DNA of 64,000 nt, taken from assembly GCA_910584155.1 (NCBI GenBank), contig CAJTYG010000005.1:62001-126000 (forward strand). The letters are read 5' to 3'. Position 1 is the first letter of the stretch, and each line of letters starts with the position of its first letter. A model generated the notes under the pieces. That model had not been told where the DNA came from, searched no databases, and was given only the letters and a program-made list of their open reading frames with translations. Source of the stretch: an uncultured Christensenella sp. Its GTDB lineage: Bacteria; Bacillota; Clostridia; Christensenellales; CAG-917. Positions 35,601-42,568 of the stretch are shown piece after piece. A program made the translations under genes and the position numbers.

Positions 35601-36057
35601 TTGCAACGCCCTGTGCGTCCGTCGTCGCAGTGCCTGCAAGCGCCGAGCCCTTAAGCCAGTTTACGGTGACGTTTTGCGCAGGCTGTCCCGCCTTGTCTAT
35701 GACTGTGGCGGAGTAGTTGACACGCTTAAATGCAAGCTTTATCGTGACGTTGCGCATTTCGGAGCTTACGGAAATGGACGTATAGGTCAGATTTTCGGGG
35801 ATATTTTCAAGAGAAACCGCATATGTTGCGGGCGCAAGCGATACGGTGGCCTTGCCCGTCATATTCGTGACGGCGGATCCGTCGGATTTTTTTGCGGACC
35901 ATTTGACGGTCACGTCCTCGAGGGGAGTGCCGTCGGGACTGAGCACCGTTACCGAATAGTCAACCTTGTCGGCATTGTCGCAGCCTACAAACACTGCGGC
36001 GCAGGCAACCAGTATCAACACTGTGAGTAATGTAAAGACGACAAATTTTCTTTTCAT
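32686..36057 (-). CDS. Giant lipoprotein with Cna-B-like repeats and a TlpA thioredoxin domain
   Basis: The protein has 1123 residues. The signal ends in FVGC (lipobox). Three to four Cna-B-like beta domains, each beginning like YSVTVLSPDGTPLEDVTVKW, cover about residues 30-280. A TlpA/ResA-type thioredoxin fold (about 285-440) has WGTNCSYC (Cys337, Cys340) and the cis-proline GWPTTIVVD. The rest (450-1123) is beta-rich with no clear family. The active-site pair NCSYC differs from the usual WCxxC. GAGGT precedes the ATG. It leads a two-gene lipoprotein operon that converges on the redox fusion gene. A supply of electrons from that fusion is plausible but is inference. Confidence 0.82.
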   Translation of the reverse strand: MKRKFVVFTLLTVLILVACAAVFVGCDNADKVDYSVTVLSPDGTPLEDVTVKWSAKKSDGSAVTNMTGKATVSLAPATYAVSLENIPENLTYTSISVSSEMRNVTIKLAFKRVNYSATVIDKAGQPAQNVTVNWLKGSALAGTATTDAQGVATIELNYDTYSVSVSSLPSGNIYSGTLSATGANPSVRFTLSNGETQTYSVTVKSKGGLLFKQKFVTFYDENDMLITSGNTDENGVISVSLAPANYTAEVELNDFPAGYTFEAAVLSATEFNGEIILTSSVVMEKPAQNIRYVMGDIIHNYTFTTPYEVNGSKKTYTIAELLKTKDAIIINNWGTNCSYCVQEMPAMQEAYEAYGDDIEILAVSNYSGGDSDSAIINYHERYGYTFPMMRDYNGFASKFGVTGWPTTIVVDRYGAIARIEVGAISSAEVWGRLLDKYVGDEYVQDFIPGTLESDSINNEISKPDITLDADHYEKVAAAINNTAQFPANASISWFGEEDDDTVWPFILGEDPLASANKVLCASNTGKANSIAAIYATVKIPAGKVLTFEYYSDTEEDGDVLSVLWDHTIVKEISGKSSGWQTCYLTADLLDSEHTLVLAYVKDNSGSVGKDNVFIRNFRMLDTEDIAEPTDMLRPAAYGTLEEGDTVFPYYAEAALNQADGYYHINTASLENAAFAGNDASPMLFVNVMGITKWHPRYSLAQFVLGTDESGEYVVDCRFTVNGVTKDWRSDLIEYLSTSVASEIYGMLPVDKELHDLLVVFMSRVSGSDSHPNEWLEACYFYSHYGAGKPVGNPIIGLTEKTAIEMNADEVTTADLSRYINPFPSKIYAFTPETDGVYKIETYIKEADSSKLASQIWLYDDESSANEPLLYCGDAYFTREGTNDYNIVAYRYLTAGHKYYICVAFQMGEVGLLDFDITNVGSSASVMSPASYDYYWQVLNDKGEITGEVELAGAVKYTVVDGYYHALNPDGTVGDFLYVDVINISTLGKHKSLTKLVDSYVTDPADGKPLNYKMFDFTKRVAFFETDDGMNYDTEMDITEWGEQYKDYTDIIKAYIASAPTSGEYKGLVKVDQQLVDILTLYVECRNNSLTYDKDGGVSDFDEVLDNEWLRFCWYNRLYDSNNV

Positions 36058-36242
36058 ATCGACCTCTTTGACAGCGCAGATTGCGGATAAACCTCTGTCT
36101 GCATCTGTTTATTATGTTTCTCCATTAAGTTTTTTTGCAGATTTTGGCAAAACAGCGTCGAGGCGTAAAAGGTTTAAAAACTGAAATCTGATTTAATATG
36201 TAGTGTTTATGCAATTTACTGCATAATGCTTCAGAAGGTTTT

Positions 36243-36260
36243 TAATAAAAGTATACTTTT
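36243..36260. promoter_or_regulatory. Palindromic box A (downstream of predicted promoter)
   Basis: TAATAA followed by the perfect palindrome AAAGTATACTTT. It matches box B at 17 of 18 positions. Confidence 0.5.
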
Positions 36261-36307
36261 CCTACAGCGCTGTTTTATTGTTATTTATACTATTTAATAG
36301 CGTATTT

Positions 36308-36336
36308 AGCATATCATTGAAGCCAAAATCTGTCAA
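36308..36336 (-). promoter_or_regulatory. Predicted promoter of the lipoprotein operon
   Basis: Minus strand TTGACA (36336-36331), 17 bases, TATGCT (36313-36308). This would give a leader of about 240 bases. Confidence 0.45.
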
Positions 36337-36348
36337 CTAAAAGCTCTG

Positions 36349-36366
36349 TAATAAATGTATACTTTT
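36349..36366. promoter_or_regulatory. Palindromic box B (upstream of predicted promoter)
   Basis: TAATAAATGTATACTTTT, one base different from box A, 106 bases away. The two boxes flank the promoter. Confidence 0.5.
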
Positions 36367-36533
36367 ACTTATATTAAATAAATAATCAGCCGAAACAGTG
36401 CATTTTTAAGTATATCTATGCAAAATTATGCAAAAATCAGACATATTTATGCCAAAGTGTAAGAGATTGCAACGGTTTTTTGTAAAAATTACGCCCTTGC
36501 CCGTGGTATATTTTCACTGCAAGGGCACTTTAA

Positions 36534-37937
36534 TTATGCGTTTTCGCCAAGAGCTTTAGTCTTGTTCAGCTTGACAAAATAGACTACAGTCAAAGCTACC
36601 GTGACTGCCATAGCTATAAGGTCGGCTATAGGGGCGGACAGCAAAATGCCGTCTATTCCCTTAAATATGGGCATAACGCAGATGAGGGGGATAAAGCAGA
36701 CGACGTCCCGTATAAGCGATGTCAGCACCGCAAAAACGGGCTTCCCGACGGCTTGGAAGAATATCGACGACATCTTTATCGTGCAGGTGAACGTCACAAG
36801 CGCAAGGAATATGCGGAAGGTCTTTTGCGCAAAATCCCAGTAGTCGTCGGGGTTTGGAATGTTGGTCGGCTTGCCGAACATTGCTACAACTGCGTTGGGC
36901 GCTATCTCAAACAGAAGCGTCGCTATAACGCCGACTGCGAGAGTGCAAAGCAAAATAGCTTTGTAAAGCTTTTTGACACGCTCGGTATTCTGTGCGCCGA
37001 TGTTGTAGCCTATGATAGGCTGACAGCCAAGCACTATGCCGACAACTATGTTTATGACGACAGTAAACACCTTGCTTTCTATGCCGATGACTGCAATGGG
37101 AATGTCTGCGCTGTAGTGCGACATAGAGCCGTACTTTGCAAGCATAATGTTGCAAACAAGCGCTATGACTACTATAGTCATTTGAGTGATGAAAGAAGAA
37201 AGCCCAAGCTTCGCAGCCTCCGCAAATACTTTAAATTTGGGGATAAAGCTTTTCAGAGTCAGCTTAAACGTCTTCGTGCGGAAAAGATATATCACGCTTA
37301 TGACAAATGATACGACCTGTCCTATCACCGTCGCCCAAGCGGCGCCCGCCATTCCCCAGTGACAGGCAAAGATAAATACAGGGTCGAGTATGATGTTTAT
37401 TATCGCACCCGCAAGCATAGACAGCATAGACCAGTTGGGACTGCCGTCGGCTCGGATAACTGCGTTTATCATATTCATCAGCATATAAACGGGGAAAAAT
37501 CCAAGGATTATATTGAAATATTCCACCGCATATCCTATGCTGTTTTCGGATGCGCCAAACAACGTCAATATCTGTGTTTTAAGCGGATAGAATATCGAAA
37601 TCAACACTATGCTTGCGGCAAGTGTGACGACCGCTCCCGTGCCGACGCACCTGTGCGTGTTTTCGCCCTTGCCCATGCCTTGATGTATGTTCATATACGC
37701 CGCACAGCCGTCGCCTATCCACCACGCAAACGCCTGCGCTATTATAAATATCGGAAACACAACGCCCGTCGCCGCATTGCCGAGAGTGGACAGCTCGCTG
37801 TTGCCTACAAAGATTTGGTCTACGATGTTGTAAAGTGCGCTCACAAGCAGCGACAGCACGCAGGGGATACAAAATTTCAACATCAGCTTGGATATCTTTT
37901 CAGTGCCTAAAAAATCCGATTGCTCTTGCTTTTCCAT
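36534..37937 (-). CDS. MATE family efflux transporter
   Basis: The protein has 467 residues and twelve hydrophobic segments. LMLKFCIPCVLSLLVSALYNIVDQIFVG is the N-terminal pattern of MepA-like MATE exporters, and LGNAATGVVFPIFIIAQAFAWWIGDG follows in the second segment. It is only distantly similar to the MATE protein at 1909-3402. GGAGG lies 5 bases before the ATG. The leader has a promoter at 38067-38095 and a hairpin with T-run at 38003-38044, so expression may be controlled by premature termination, as seen for several antibiotic exporters. Substrate unknown. Confidence 0.9.
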   Translation of the reverse strand: MEKQEQSDFLGTEKISKLMLKFCIPCVLSLLVSALYNIVDQIFVGNSELSTLGNAATGVVFPIFIIAQAFAWWIGDGCAAYMNIHQGMGKGENTHRCVGTGAVVTLAASIVLISIFYPLKTQILTLFGASENSIGYAVEYFNIILGFFPVYMLMNMINAVIRADGSPNWSMLSMLAGAIINIILDPVFIFACHWGMAGAAWATVIGQVVSFVISVIYLFRTKTFKLTLKSFIPKFKVFAEAAKLGLSSFITQMTIVVIALVCNIMLAKYGSMSHYSADIPIAVIGIESKVFTVVINIVVGIVLGCQPIIGYNIGAQNTERVKKLYKAILLCTLAVGVIATLLFEIAPNAVVAMFGKPTNIPNPDDYWDFAQKTFRIFLALVTFTCTIKMSSIFFQAVGKPVFAVLTSLIRDVVCFIPLICVMPIFKGIDGILLSAPIADLIAMAVTVALTVVYFVKLNKTKALGENA

Positions 37938-38002
37938 AAAGCCTCCAAACGTTTATAATTGTCGTCTTTGTCGGAGTAAAGAGCGCATGAAACCTGCGAG
38001 GA

Positions 38003-38044
38003 ACTCAAAAATAAAGAGCGCAGAATGGTTGAAATTCTACGCTC
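38003..38044 (-). terminator. Possible attenuator in the MATE leader
   Basis: On the minus strand GAGCGTAGAAT and ATTCTGCGCTC (one mismatch, 7-base loop) are followed by TTTATTTTT. It lies after the promoter and about 65 bases before the MATE ATG, where a terminator would stop most transcripts. Confidence 0.5.
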
Positions 38045-38066
38045 GTTTTGCTGTTCAACATCGTAT

Positions 38067-38095
38067 ATTTTATCGATTTTTTTAAAATTTGTCAA
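38067..38095 (-). promoter_or_regulatory. Promoter of the MATE gene
   Basis: Minus strand TTGACA (38095-38090), 17 bases, TAAAAT (38072-38067). Confidence 0.7.
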
Positions 38096-38223
38096 ACGAA
38101 AAGGGGAAGAGCGTTTTCAAAAATAACGTAGGATAACTTCCAAAATATGACTTGAAAATCATTTGCAAAATTCATTTGATTTTCTTTTGATAACGAGGTG
38201 AAATCGATTTTTTTGGCTATATA

Positions 38224-38251
38224 TTGAAATATCCAAATACGGTGATATAAT
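38224..38251 (+). promoter_or_regulatory. Promoter of the 323-residue lipoprotein gene
   Basis: TTGAAA (38224-38229), 16 bases, TATAAT (38246-38251). Start codon 20 bases later. Confidence 0.65.
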
Positions 38252-38271
38252 AATATCAGGGAGATAAAATT

Positions 38272-39243
38272 ATGAAAAGCATTAAGAAATTTTCGATAAT
38301 ATTATTGTTGGCAATTATAGCGGCGGCCGTTTTGCTTATTCCCGCTTGCTCTAAAGTGAATGCGGCGCCCAAAAGTAAGATAGTGGGGACGTATCAGCTT
38401 ACCCGCTATGAAAGATCACGTTCGTCAGACGGGGCAGACCCTGTCAATCTGATAGAAAGAGACGGAATAGTTTGCTATCTTGTCGTCGCCGAAAACGGCA
38501 ACGGTTATTATGCCTATAAGGACAACAACACTGCGGCTTACGTGCTCGGTGCCAAAATCGAATTTAAAGCGGATGAGGACGACGCAAGCAAGTTTGAGTA
38601 TGTCGTTTATTCTACCGAAAAGGATTCTTCTACATCGCTCGGCTATGACCACGACGTGCTCAACAAATCGATGCCTGTCTTTAAAGGGCAACTCTTTCAA
38701 GGCACGCTTGAGGTGGATTATACGTTGTATACCGAATTTAAAAAGGTAAGCAAGGCGCAGGATATGTCCTATATCAACGCTCATATGCAGAATGTGGCGG
38801 TGTATAATTACGGCGAGTATCTCTACAGCGGATATTTCAATAAGAATTTTATAGAATATCCAAGTTTGTTGGTTGATTTTGCTCAAGCCGATATCTATGC
38901 GTATTATTTCGTCAAACTCGATCCTATCGCAAACAAGGCTAAGCTGTTTTATATGCTGAAGAGCGATATGGTAAGAAAAACGGAAACCGTGGACTATACC
39001 ACGGAGCTCGGCACAAACGAGTTCGGCGGCGAAACGTTAAAGCTTACGATAGGCACAAAGACCGCTGAAATAAACGGACCTTTTACCAACAGCCACAACA
39101 GGGCTTTCCCGTTGTCCTACAGCTTTACAATAGACGAAAGAGTTTATTACGCTTCGGTCAATTTAAATTATAATTCGGACATAAACGACGAAAATATCGA
39201 CGAATACATTGAAAGTGAGATAAGCGGTTTACAGTCTGCGTAG
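38272..39243 (+). CDS. Lipoprotein of unknown function
   Basis: The protein has 323 residues. The signal (ILLLAIIAAAVLLIPAC) ends in a lipobox with Cys near residue 26. The rest is beta-rich with many aromatic residues (KIVGTYQLTRYERS near the mature start), a pattern seen in small lipocalin-like or META-like lipoproteins of gut Clostridia. The start KIVGTYQL resembles the YELVSYYD and EYEFSSFYD starts of the repeats in the lipoprotein at 30017-32653, so the domains may be related. AGGGAG precedes the ATG by about 9 bases. It stands alone, with its own promoter and a weak hairpin (39338-39364) after it. Confidence 0.75.
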   Translation: MKSIKKFSIILLLAIIAAAVLLIPACSKVNAAPKSKIVGTYQLTRYERSRSSDGADPVNLIERDGIVCYLVVAENGNGYYAYKDNNTAAYVLGAKIEFKADEDDASKFEYVVYSTEKDSSTSLGYDHDVLNKSMPVFKGQLFQGTLEVDYTLYTEFKKVSKAQDMSYINAHMQNVAVYNYGEYLYSGYFNKNFIEYPSLLVDFAQADIYAYYFVKLDPIANKAKLFYMLKSDMVRKTETVDYTTELGTNEFGGETLKLTIGTKTAEINGPFTNSHNRAFPLSYSFTIDERVYYASVNLNYNSDINDENIDEYIESEISGLQSA

Positions 39244-39380
39244 CTCGCATCGTTAATCAGCTATCACCGATAATAGAATATATGACGTCGGATATCAAAG
39301 TTTAATAAAGCTATTATATCCATAAAACGAACAATGCGCCGATAGAGCGATGACTTCTATCGGCGTTATGTTTTATAAAA

Positions 39381-39548
39381 GATCCTGTAACCGTTTTATT
39401 GTATTCGGGTAATCAGATAGTGTTATTCTACGGTAGCAATTCGTGGTCATATACAAGTTTGGGCAGGATAAACGGTTATTCCGTTTCCGAGCTGCGCTCG
39501 TTGCTCGGTGCGGGCAACGGAAGCATTCAAGTTACCACAAGTTTATAA
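39381..39548 (+). pseudogene. Remnant of a cyclophilin-like domain gene (C-terminal part)
   Basis: One frame reads about 55 residues to a TAA at 39546, with VLLYSGNQIVLFYGSNSWSY and LGRINGYSVSELRSLLG. This matches my memory of the C-terminal end of cyclophilin-like fold proteins (Cyclophil_like2 type), in which a FYG-x-NSWSYT-x-LG motif is typical. No start codon with ribosome site is present, and the frame upstream is not protein-like, so this is a truncated leftover. It sits at a tRNA-flanked variable spot. Confidence 0.5.
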
Positions 39549-39630
39549 TAAGAAAATCAATAGTCATAATACGAAATGAGGAGCAATCCGCTCCTCATTT
39601 CGTGCTAATTTACAGTAAAAGCAAATCTGA

Positions 39631-39758
39631 GTGGGCCACGCAAGGCGTGGGCAAAATGGAATTTTGCTCAAGTCCCCAAAACAAGCAAAAAACCTAAATC
39701 AAACCAAAAAAATACGAGGTTCAATTTAGGTTAGGTTTGGTGCGGTTGACGGGACTTG
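39631..39758. repeat. Direct repeat copy 1, carrying a tRNA-Leu 3' fragment
   Basis: 128 bases that match copy 2 (39817-39944) with two differences. The right end reproduces the CCA, acceptor and part of the T arm of tRNA-Leu, and the rest is the tRNA terminator and downstream sequence. Confidence 0.85.
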
Positions 39759-39816
39759 TAGTGCGCTTGTGCACGTAATAGCGAGGCGAATAGCGACGAG
39801 CGTCAGCCACAATAAT

Positions 39817-39944
39817 GTGGGACACGCAAGGCGTGGGCAAAATGGAATTTTGTTCAAGTCCCCAAAACAAGCAAAAAACCTAAATCAAACCAAAAAAATA
39901 CGAGGTTCAATTTAGGTTAGGTTTGGTGCGGTTGACGGGACTTG
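39817..39944. repeat. Direct repeat copy 2, overlapping the 3' end of tRNA-Leu
   Basis: The intact copy. Its last 21 bases lie inside the tRNA gene. The offset from copy 1 is exactly 186 bases. Confidence 0.85.
39866..39918 (-). terminator. Terminator of tRNA-Leu
   Basis: Minus strand arms AACCTAAAT and ATTTAGGTT, then a two-base internal mismatch and AACC/GGTT, followed by TTTTTTGCTTGTTTT. It is duplicated with the repeat (39680-39732). Confidence 0.75.
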
Positions 39945-40011
39945 AACCCACATGAACGTACTGCTCACAAGAACCTGAATCTTGCGCGTCTGCCAATTCC
40001 GCCACAACCGC
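39924..40011 (-). tRNA. tRNA-Leu (anticodon CAG)
   Basis: The acceptor stem is GCGGTTG with CAACCGC, discriminator A, and CCA is encoded (39924-39926). The anticodon stem is CAAGA/TCTTG with loop TTCAGGT, giving CAG. The long variable arm (TGAGC pairing with GTTCA) marks a type II tRNA. It contains one of only two CGCG tetramers I found in the window (39985-39988). Confidence 0.93.
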
Positions 40012-40020
40012 ATTAGTGAC

Positions 40021-40049
40021 ATTTTACTCTAAACAAGTTTTATTGTCAA
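40021..40049 (-). promoter_or_regulatory. Promoter of tRNA-Leu
   Basis: Minus strand TTGACA (40049-40044), 17 bases, TAAAAT (40026-40021), 10 bases before the tRNA. Confidence 0.75.
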
Positions 40050-40163
40050 ACAGTTTAGGCAAAGTCAAATGACTATATTTGGTGAAAATGAGCAGTTTTA
40101 CAGCCTGTTTGGCGTCTTTATTTTAAAAATATAAAATTATTTTAACTTTTTTATTGATTTTGG

Positions 40164-40192
40164 TTGTGTTTTGGCGGAATTGTTTTTATAAT
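40164..40192 (+). promoter_or_regulatory. Promoter of tRNA-Pro
   Basis: TTGTGT (40164-40169), 17 bases, TATAAT (40187-40192), 10 bases before the tRNA. Confidence 0.65.
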
Positions 40193-40202
40193 AACATAGC
40201 AT

Positions 40203-40279
40203 CTGGGTGTAGCGCAGTTTGGTAGCGTGCATGAATGGGGTTCATGAGGCCGGAAGTTCAAGTCTTCTCACCCAGACCA
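40203..40279 (+). tRNA. tRNA-Pro (anticodon GGG)
   Basis: The acceptor is CTGGGTG with CACCCAG, then A and an encoded CCA (40277-40279). The anticodon stem CATGA/TCATG has loop ATGGGGT, giving GGG. The T loop is TTCAAGT. It is divergent from tRNA-Leu. Confidence 0.93.
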
Positions 40280-40286
40280 ACGAAAA

Positions 40287-40316
40287 AATGTGTGCCTTTT
40301 GGTGCGCATTTTTTAT
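40287..40316 (+). terminator. Terminator of tRNA-Pro
   Basis: AATGTGTGCC pairs with GGTGCGCATT (three G-U pairs, TTTT loop) and is followed by TTTTATTT. Confidence 0.7.
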
Positions 40317-40355
40317 TTAAAAATGCGTAACCTGTTTGGCAACATTTTTTCGTTT

Positions 40356-40381
40356 CTAACGCACAAAAGATTGTTTGCTAT
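40356..40381. repeat. Spaced repeat, copy 1
   Basis: CTAACGCACAAA, 7 bases, TTGCTAT. The same layout recurs at 40562-40587. Confidence 0.4.
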
Positions 40382-40561
40382 TATTTCATATCATCGTTGT
40401 AAACTCTTGCATTGTTCCGCACAATCTTTTGCTTGTTGGCGCACTGCGTGCGCATATTTGATGGGATGTTAATATAATTTTCACATACTTTAAGCTATAT
40501 GTCGACAAGACGTGCTTTTCTTTTTGAAAAGTACGAAGATGTCACGTGCTTTTTCAAACTG

Positions 40562-40587
40562 CTAACGCACAAACAAATATTCGCTAT
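40562..40587. repeat. Spaced repeat, copy 2
   Basis: CTAACGCACAAA, 7 bases, TCGCTAT. Confidence 0.4.
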
Positions 40588-40708
40588 CTGATTTTACAAT
40601 AAGAATCTGTTTATTTGCGGCAAACATAAAAATTTTTAGATTTTTTTCGTTTGGTTGTCCAAATATTACCTTGATATGATACAATATCAAATACAAGGAG
40701 TTTTTAGA

Positions 40709-41716
40709 ATGCAAGATTATAAGGTGATATCGTTATTTTCCGGATGCGGAGGGCTTGATTTGGGAATAGAAGGCGGTTTTTCTTTTCTCGGTCAAGAGTA
40801 TACAAAAAACCCGTTTAAAATTATTTGGGCAAACGATATCAACCTTAAGGCGACAAAAACTCAGAAACTGAACTTTAAAGATTTGAATGTCATTTGCGGT
40901 GATATAAGGCAAATACTTGAGGCTGATATCAATGCAAAGCAATTATCCCTATTTGACGGTGAGTGCAAGCTGCCGACAGTTGCGGACGTAGTGATAGGTG
41001 GATTTCCGTGTCAAGATTTTAGTTTGGCAGGGAAAAGGCAGGGGATGACCGTTCAACGGGGGCAGCTATATCAGAGTATGGCTAAGGTCATAGAGTTGAT
41101 AAAGCCAAAGGTTTTCCTTGCCGAAAACGTAAAAGGGCTTATTTCTTGGGAAAACGGATTGGCAATAAAAACTATCGTCGAAGATTTTTCAAAGCTTGGA
41201 TATGATGTCGCCTATCGCCTGTTCAATATGGCTGATTACGGTGTTCCTCAAACACGAGAGAGAGTGATGATAGTCGGCGTAAGAAAAGACATTAAAGCAG
41301 ATTTTGATTGGCCTAAAGCAACTCATTCGTCAAGCGATAAAAGCTTAAAGCCGTGGGTCACCATAAAAGAAGCTATCGGAGATTTGGAAGACGATGATAA
41401 TCATAAGTCGTTGCCGAACTACGGTTATTCAAAGGCAAAGTTGTTTGAAGGAAAGCAGGGCAATATCATTACAAAAGCCGACAGACCTGCGCCTACGATG
41501 AGGGCAGAACATCACGGAAATATAGAGTTTCATTATTCGTTGCCGCGAAGACTGTCTGCAAGAGAGGCTGCAAGAATTCAAACCTTCCCCGATGATTTTG
41601 TATTTGTACAGTCTGTAAGCGACGCATATCGTCAAATAGGAAATGCTGTTCCGCCGGTATTTGCTTGGCATATGGCGCAAATGCTGATAAAAATATTAAA
41701 AGAGGAAAACAAATGA
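40709..41716 (+). CDS. DNA (cytosine-5) methyltransferase of a type II R-M system
   Basis: From the ATG at 40709 with AAGGAG upstream, the protein has 335 residues. Motif I is FSGCGGLDLGIE (10-21), motif IV with the catalytic Cys101 is GGFPCQDFS, motif VI is AENVKG (near 139), motif VIII is QTRERVM (near 180), and motif X is YRQIGNAVPP (near 310). The target recognition region between VIII and IX is short, as expected for a short palindromic site. It methylates C5 of cytosine and protects from the endonuclease, with which it overlaps by four bases (ATGA). Sequence is more AT-rich than the flanks, a sign of transfer. One of the two CGCG sites in the window is inside this gene (41544-41547). 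Confidence 0.95.
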   Translation: MQDYKVISLFSGCGGLDLGIEGGFSFLGQEYTKNPFKIIWANDINLKATKTQKLNFKDLNVICGDIRQILEADINAKQLSLFDGECKLPTVADVVIGGFPCQDFSLAGKRQGMTVQRGQLYQSMAKVIELIKPKVFLAENVKGLISWENGLAIKTIVEDFSKLGYDVAYRLFNMADYGVPQTRERVMIVGVRKDIKADFDWPKATHSSSDKSLKPWVTIKEAIGDLEDDDNHKSLPNYGYSKAKLFEGKQGNIITKADRPAPTMRAEHHGNIEFHYSLPRRLSAREAARIQTFPDDFVFVQSVSDAYRQIGNAVPPVFAWHMAQMLIKILKEENK

Positions 41717-42357
41717 GTAGCGTTTATGATAAATTGTTTGACGACGGTTTAATAGTCAGGAGAGTAAAAAACAAATTGCCTCACCTTTTTCAATTAGCAG
41801 AGTTGGAAAGTTCACGAAACGGAAAAATAGGAATGGAAATCGGCTCTGTCAGAGAAAGAATATTGATCGCACTGCTGATGTATAAATTCGGAATCGATAT
41901 TGTAGATCCCGACATCCCTATTACTGCCCCCGAAGTTGACGTTATAGTTGCCGATACGCCGTTGTCCATTAAAACTATGACGACAAATAGCGATAGGTGG
42001 TGTTCGATAAAATTGATTTGGACGGTCGATGCCCGAAAAGCATTGGAATTTAAAGACAATTACGTTCCATCTTGCGATATGATGGTGGCAAAAATTCATT
42101 GGAACGGCAACGGCAAATTGCTTTTGTTTTCCAAAGAATCACAAATAAGAGTTTTAAATACTATCGGTAGAGACAGATATATTAAACTGCCAAAGGAAAA
42201 TACAAATGCCCGAGGCGTAGAGATTTCCGCAGAAGCTCTCACACTGCTTGAAAACTGTGAAGATACGAGATGTATAGATATCAACTTTGTTCGTGAAAAG
42301 ATTGACTATAGAGAAGTGTATACTAAGTGGCTTGACGCTTGGCGAGAAGAATATTGA
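41713..42357 (+). CDS. Type II restriction endonuclease, probably ThaI family (CGCG)
   Basis: From the ATG at 41713 that overlaps the methyltransferase stop, the protein has 214 residues. KLPHLFQLAELESSRNGKIGMEIGSVRERI followed by EVDVIVADTPLSIKT agrees with what I remember of ThaI-type endonucleases. Glu74, Asp76 and the SIK at 85-87 form a plausible metal site of the PD-(D/E)xK kind. ThaI cuts CG^CG. The near absence of CGCG in this window supports the same specificity here. The family call is from memory, and the restriction role is firm from its place next to the methyltransferase. Confidence 0.75.
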   Translation: MSSVYDKLFDDGLIVRRVKNKLPHLFQLAELESSRNGKIGMEIGSVRERILIALLMYKFGIDIVDPDIPITAPEVDVIVADTPLSIKTMTTNSDRWCSIKLIWTVDARKALEFKDNYVPSCDMMVAKIHWNGNGKLLLFSKESQIRVLNTIGRDRYIKLPKENTNARGVEISAEALTLLENCEDTRCIDINFVREKIDYREVYTKWLDAWREEY

Positions 42358-42517
42358 TCTCGCCCAAATTTTCATTATATTTTAGTTTGTAAAACATAGG
42401 CTTTTGCTTGTGTTTTTCTGATGCGTAAATTGAGTGAATTTGTATAATATTTTAGGATAAATATTCTGTCATCAAAAGCGGTCGAAGAATATATTAGATA
42501 TACTTTATTGCGTGATA

Positions 42518-42546
42518 TTGACTTTTATCGTATGCTATGGTAAAAT
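42518..42546 (+). promoter_or_regulatory. Promoter of the MgtC-like gene
   Basis: TTGACT (42518-42523), 17 bases, TAAAAT (42541-42546). This excludes a start at 42512. Confidence 0.7.
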
Positions 42547-42568
42547 AAAGGTCGGTTTAAGGGGTAAT

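Larger units (their letters stand above)
36058..36533. other. Intergenic region: promoter, twin palindromes, AT-rich
   Basis: No gene is seen in these 476 bases. They hold the likely promoter and 5' leader of the lipoprotein operon, two copies of an 18-base palindromic box, and at the right end the transcript end of the MATE gene, where GCCCTTGC (36493-36500) and GCAAGGGC (36519-36526) form an 8-bp stem followed on the minus strand by GTAATTTTT, a weak terminator. Confidence 0.6.
39549..39923. other. Intergenic region with tRNA-linked duplication
   Basis: No gene. It contains a hairpin (ACGAAATGAGGAGC, 39571-39584, with 39590-39603), the first copy of a 128-bp direct repeat (39631-39758), a 58-base spacer, and the second copy up to the tRNA-Leu gene. 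Confidence 0.7.
40317..40708. other. Gene-free AT-rich region between tRNA-Pro and the methyltransferase
   Basis: No gene is seen. It has a short hairpin (GCGCACTGCGTGCGC near 40440) and two copies of a spaced motif, CTAACGCACAAA, 7 bases, T(T/C)GCTAT, at 40356-40381 and 40562-40587. ACGTGCTTTT occurs twice (near 40510 and 40544). A clear promoter for the methyltransferase is not visible. Confidence 0.5.

Noticed and set aside
38006..38061. An 18-codon possible leader peptide (ATG at 38061, minus strand) in the MATE leader
   Set aside because: Its ATG lies almost at the predicted transcription start and has no ribosome site. A role in ribosome-mediated attenuation cannot be supported.
39443..39697. 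An 84-codon plus-strand frame between the lipoprotein and tRNA-Leu
   Set aside because: It overlaps the cyclophilin-like remnant in another frame, runs into the duplicated tRNA-flanking repeat, has no ribosome site and no recognisable domain.
39244..42500. A prophage or integrative element at the tRNA pair
   Set aside because: No integrase, transposase or structural gene is seen. The repeat copies are only 186 bases apart. Only a scar can be claimed.
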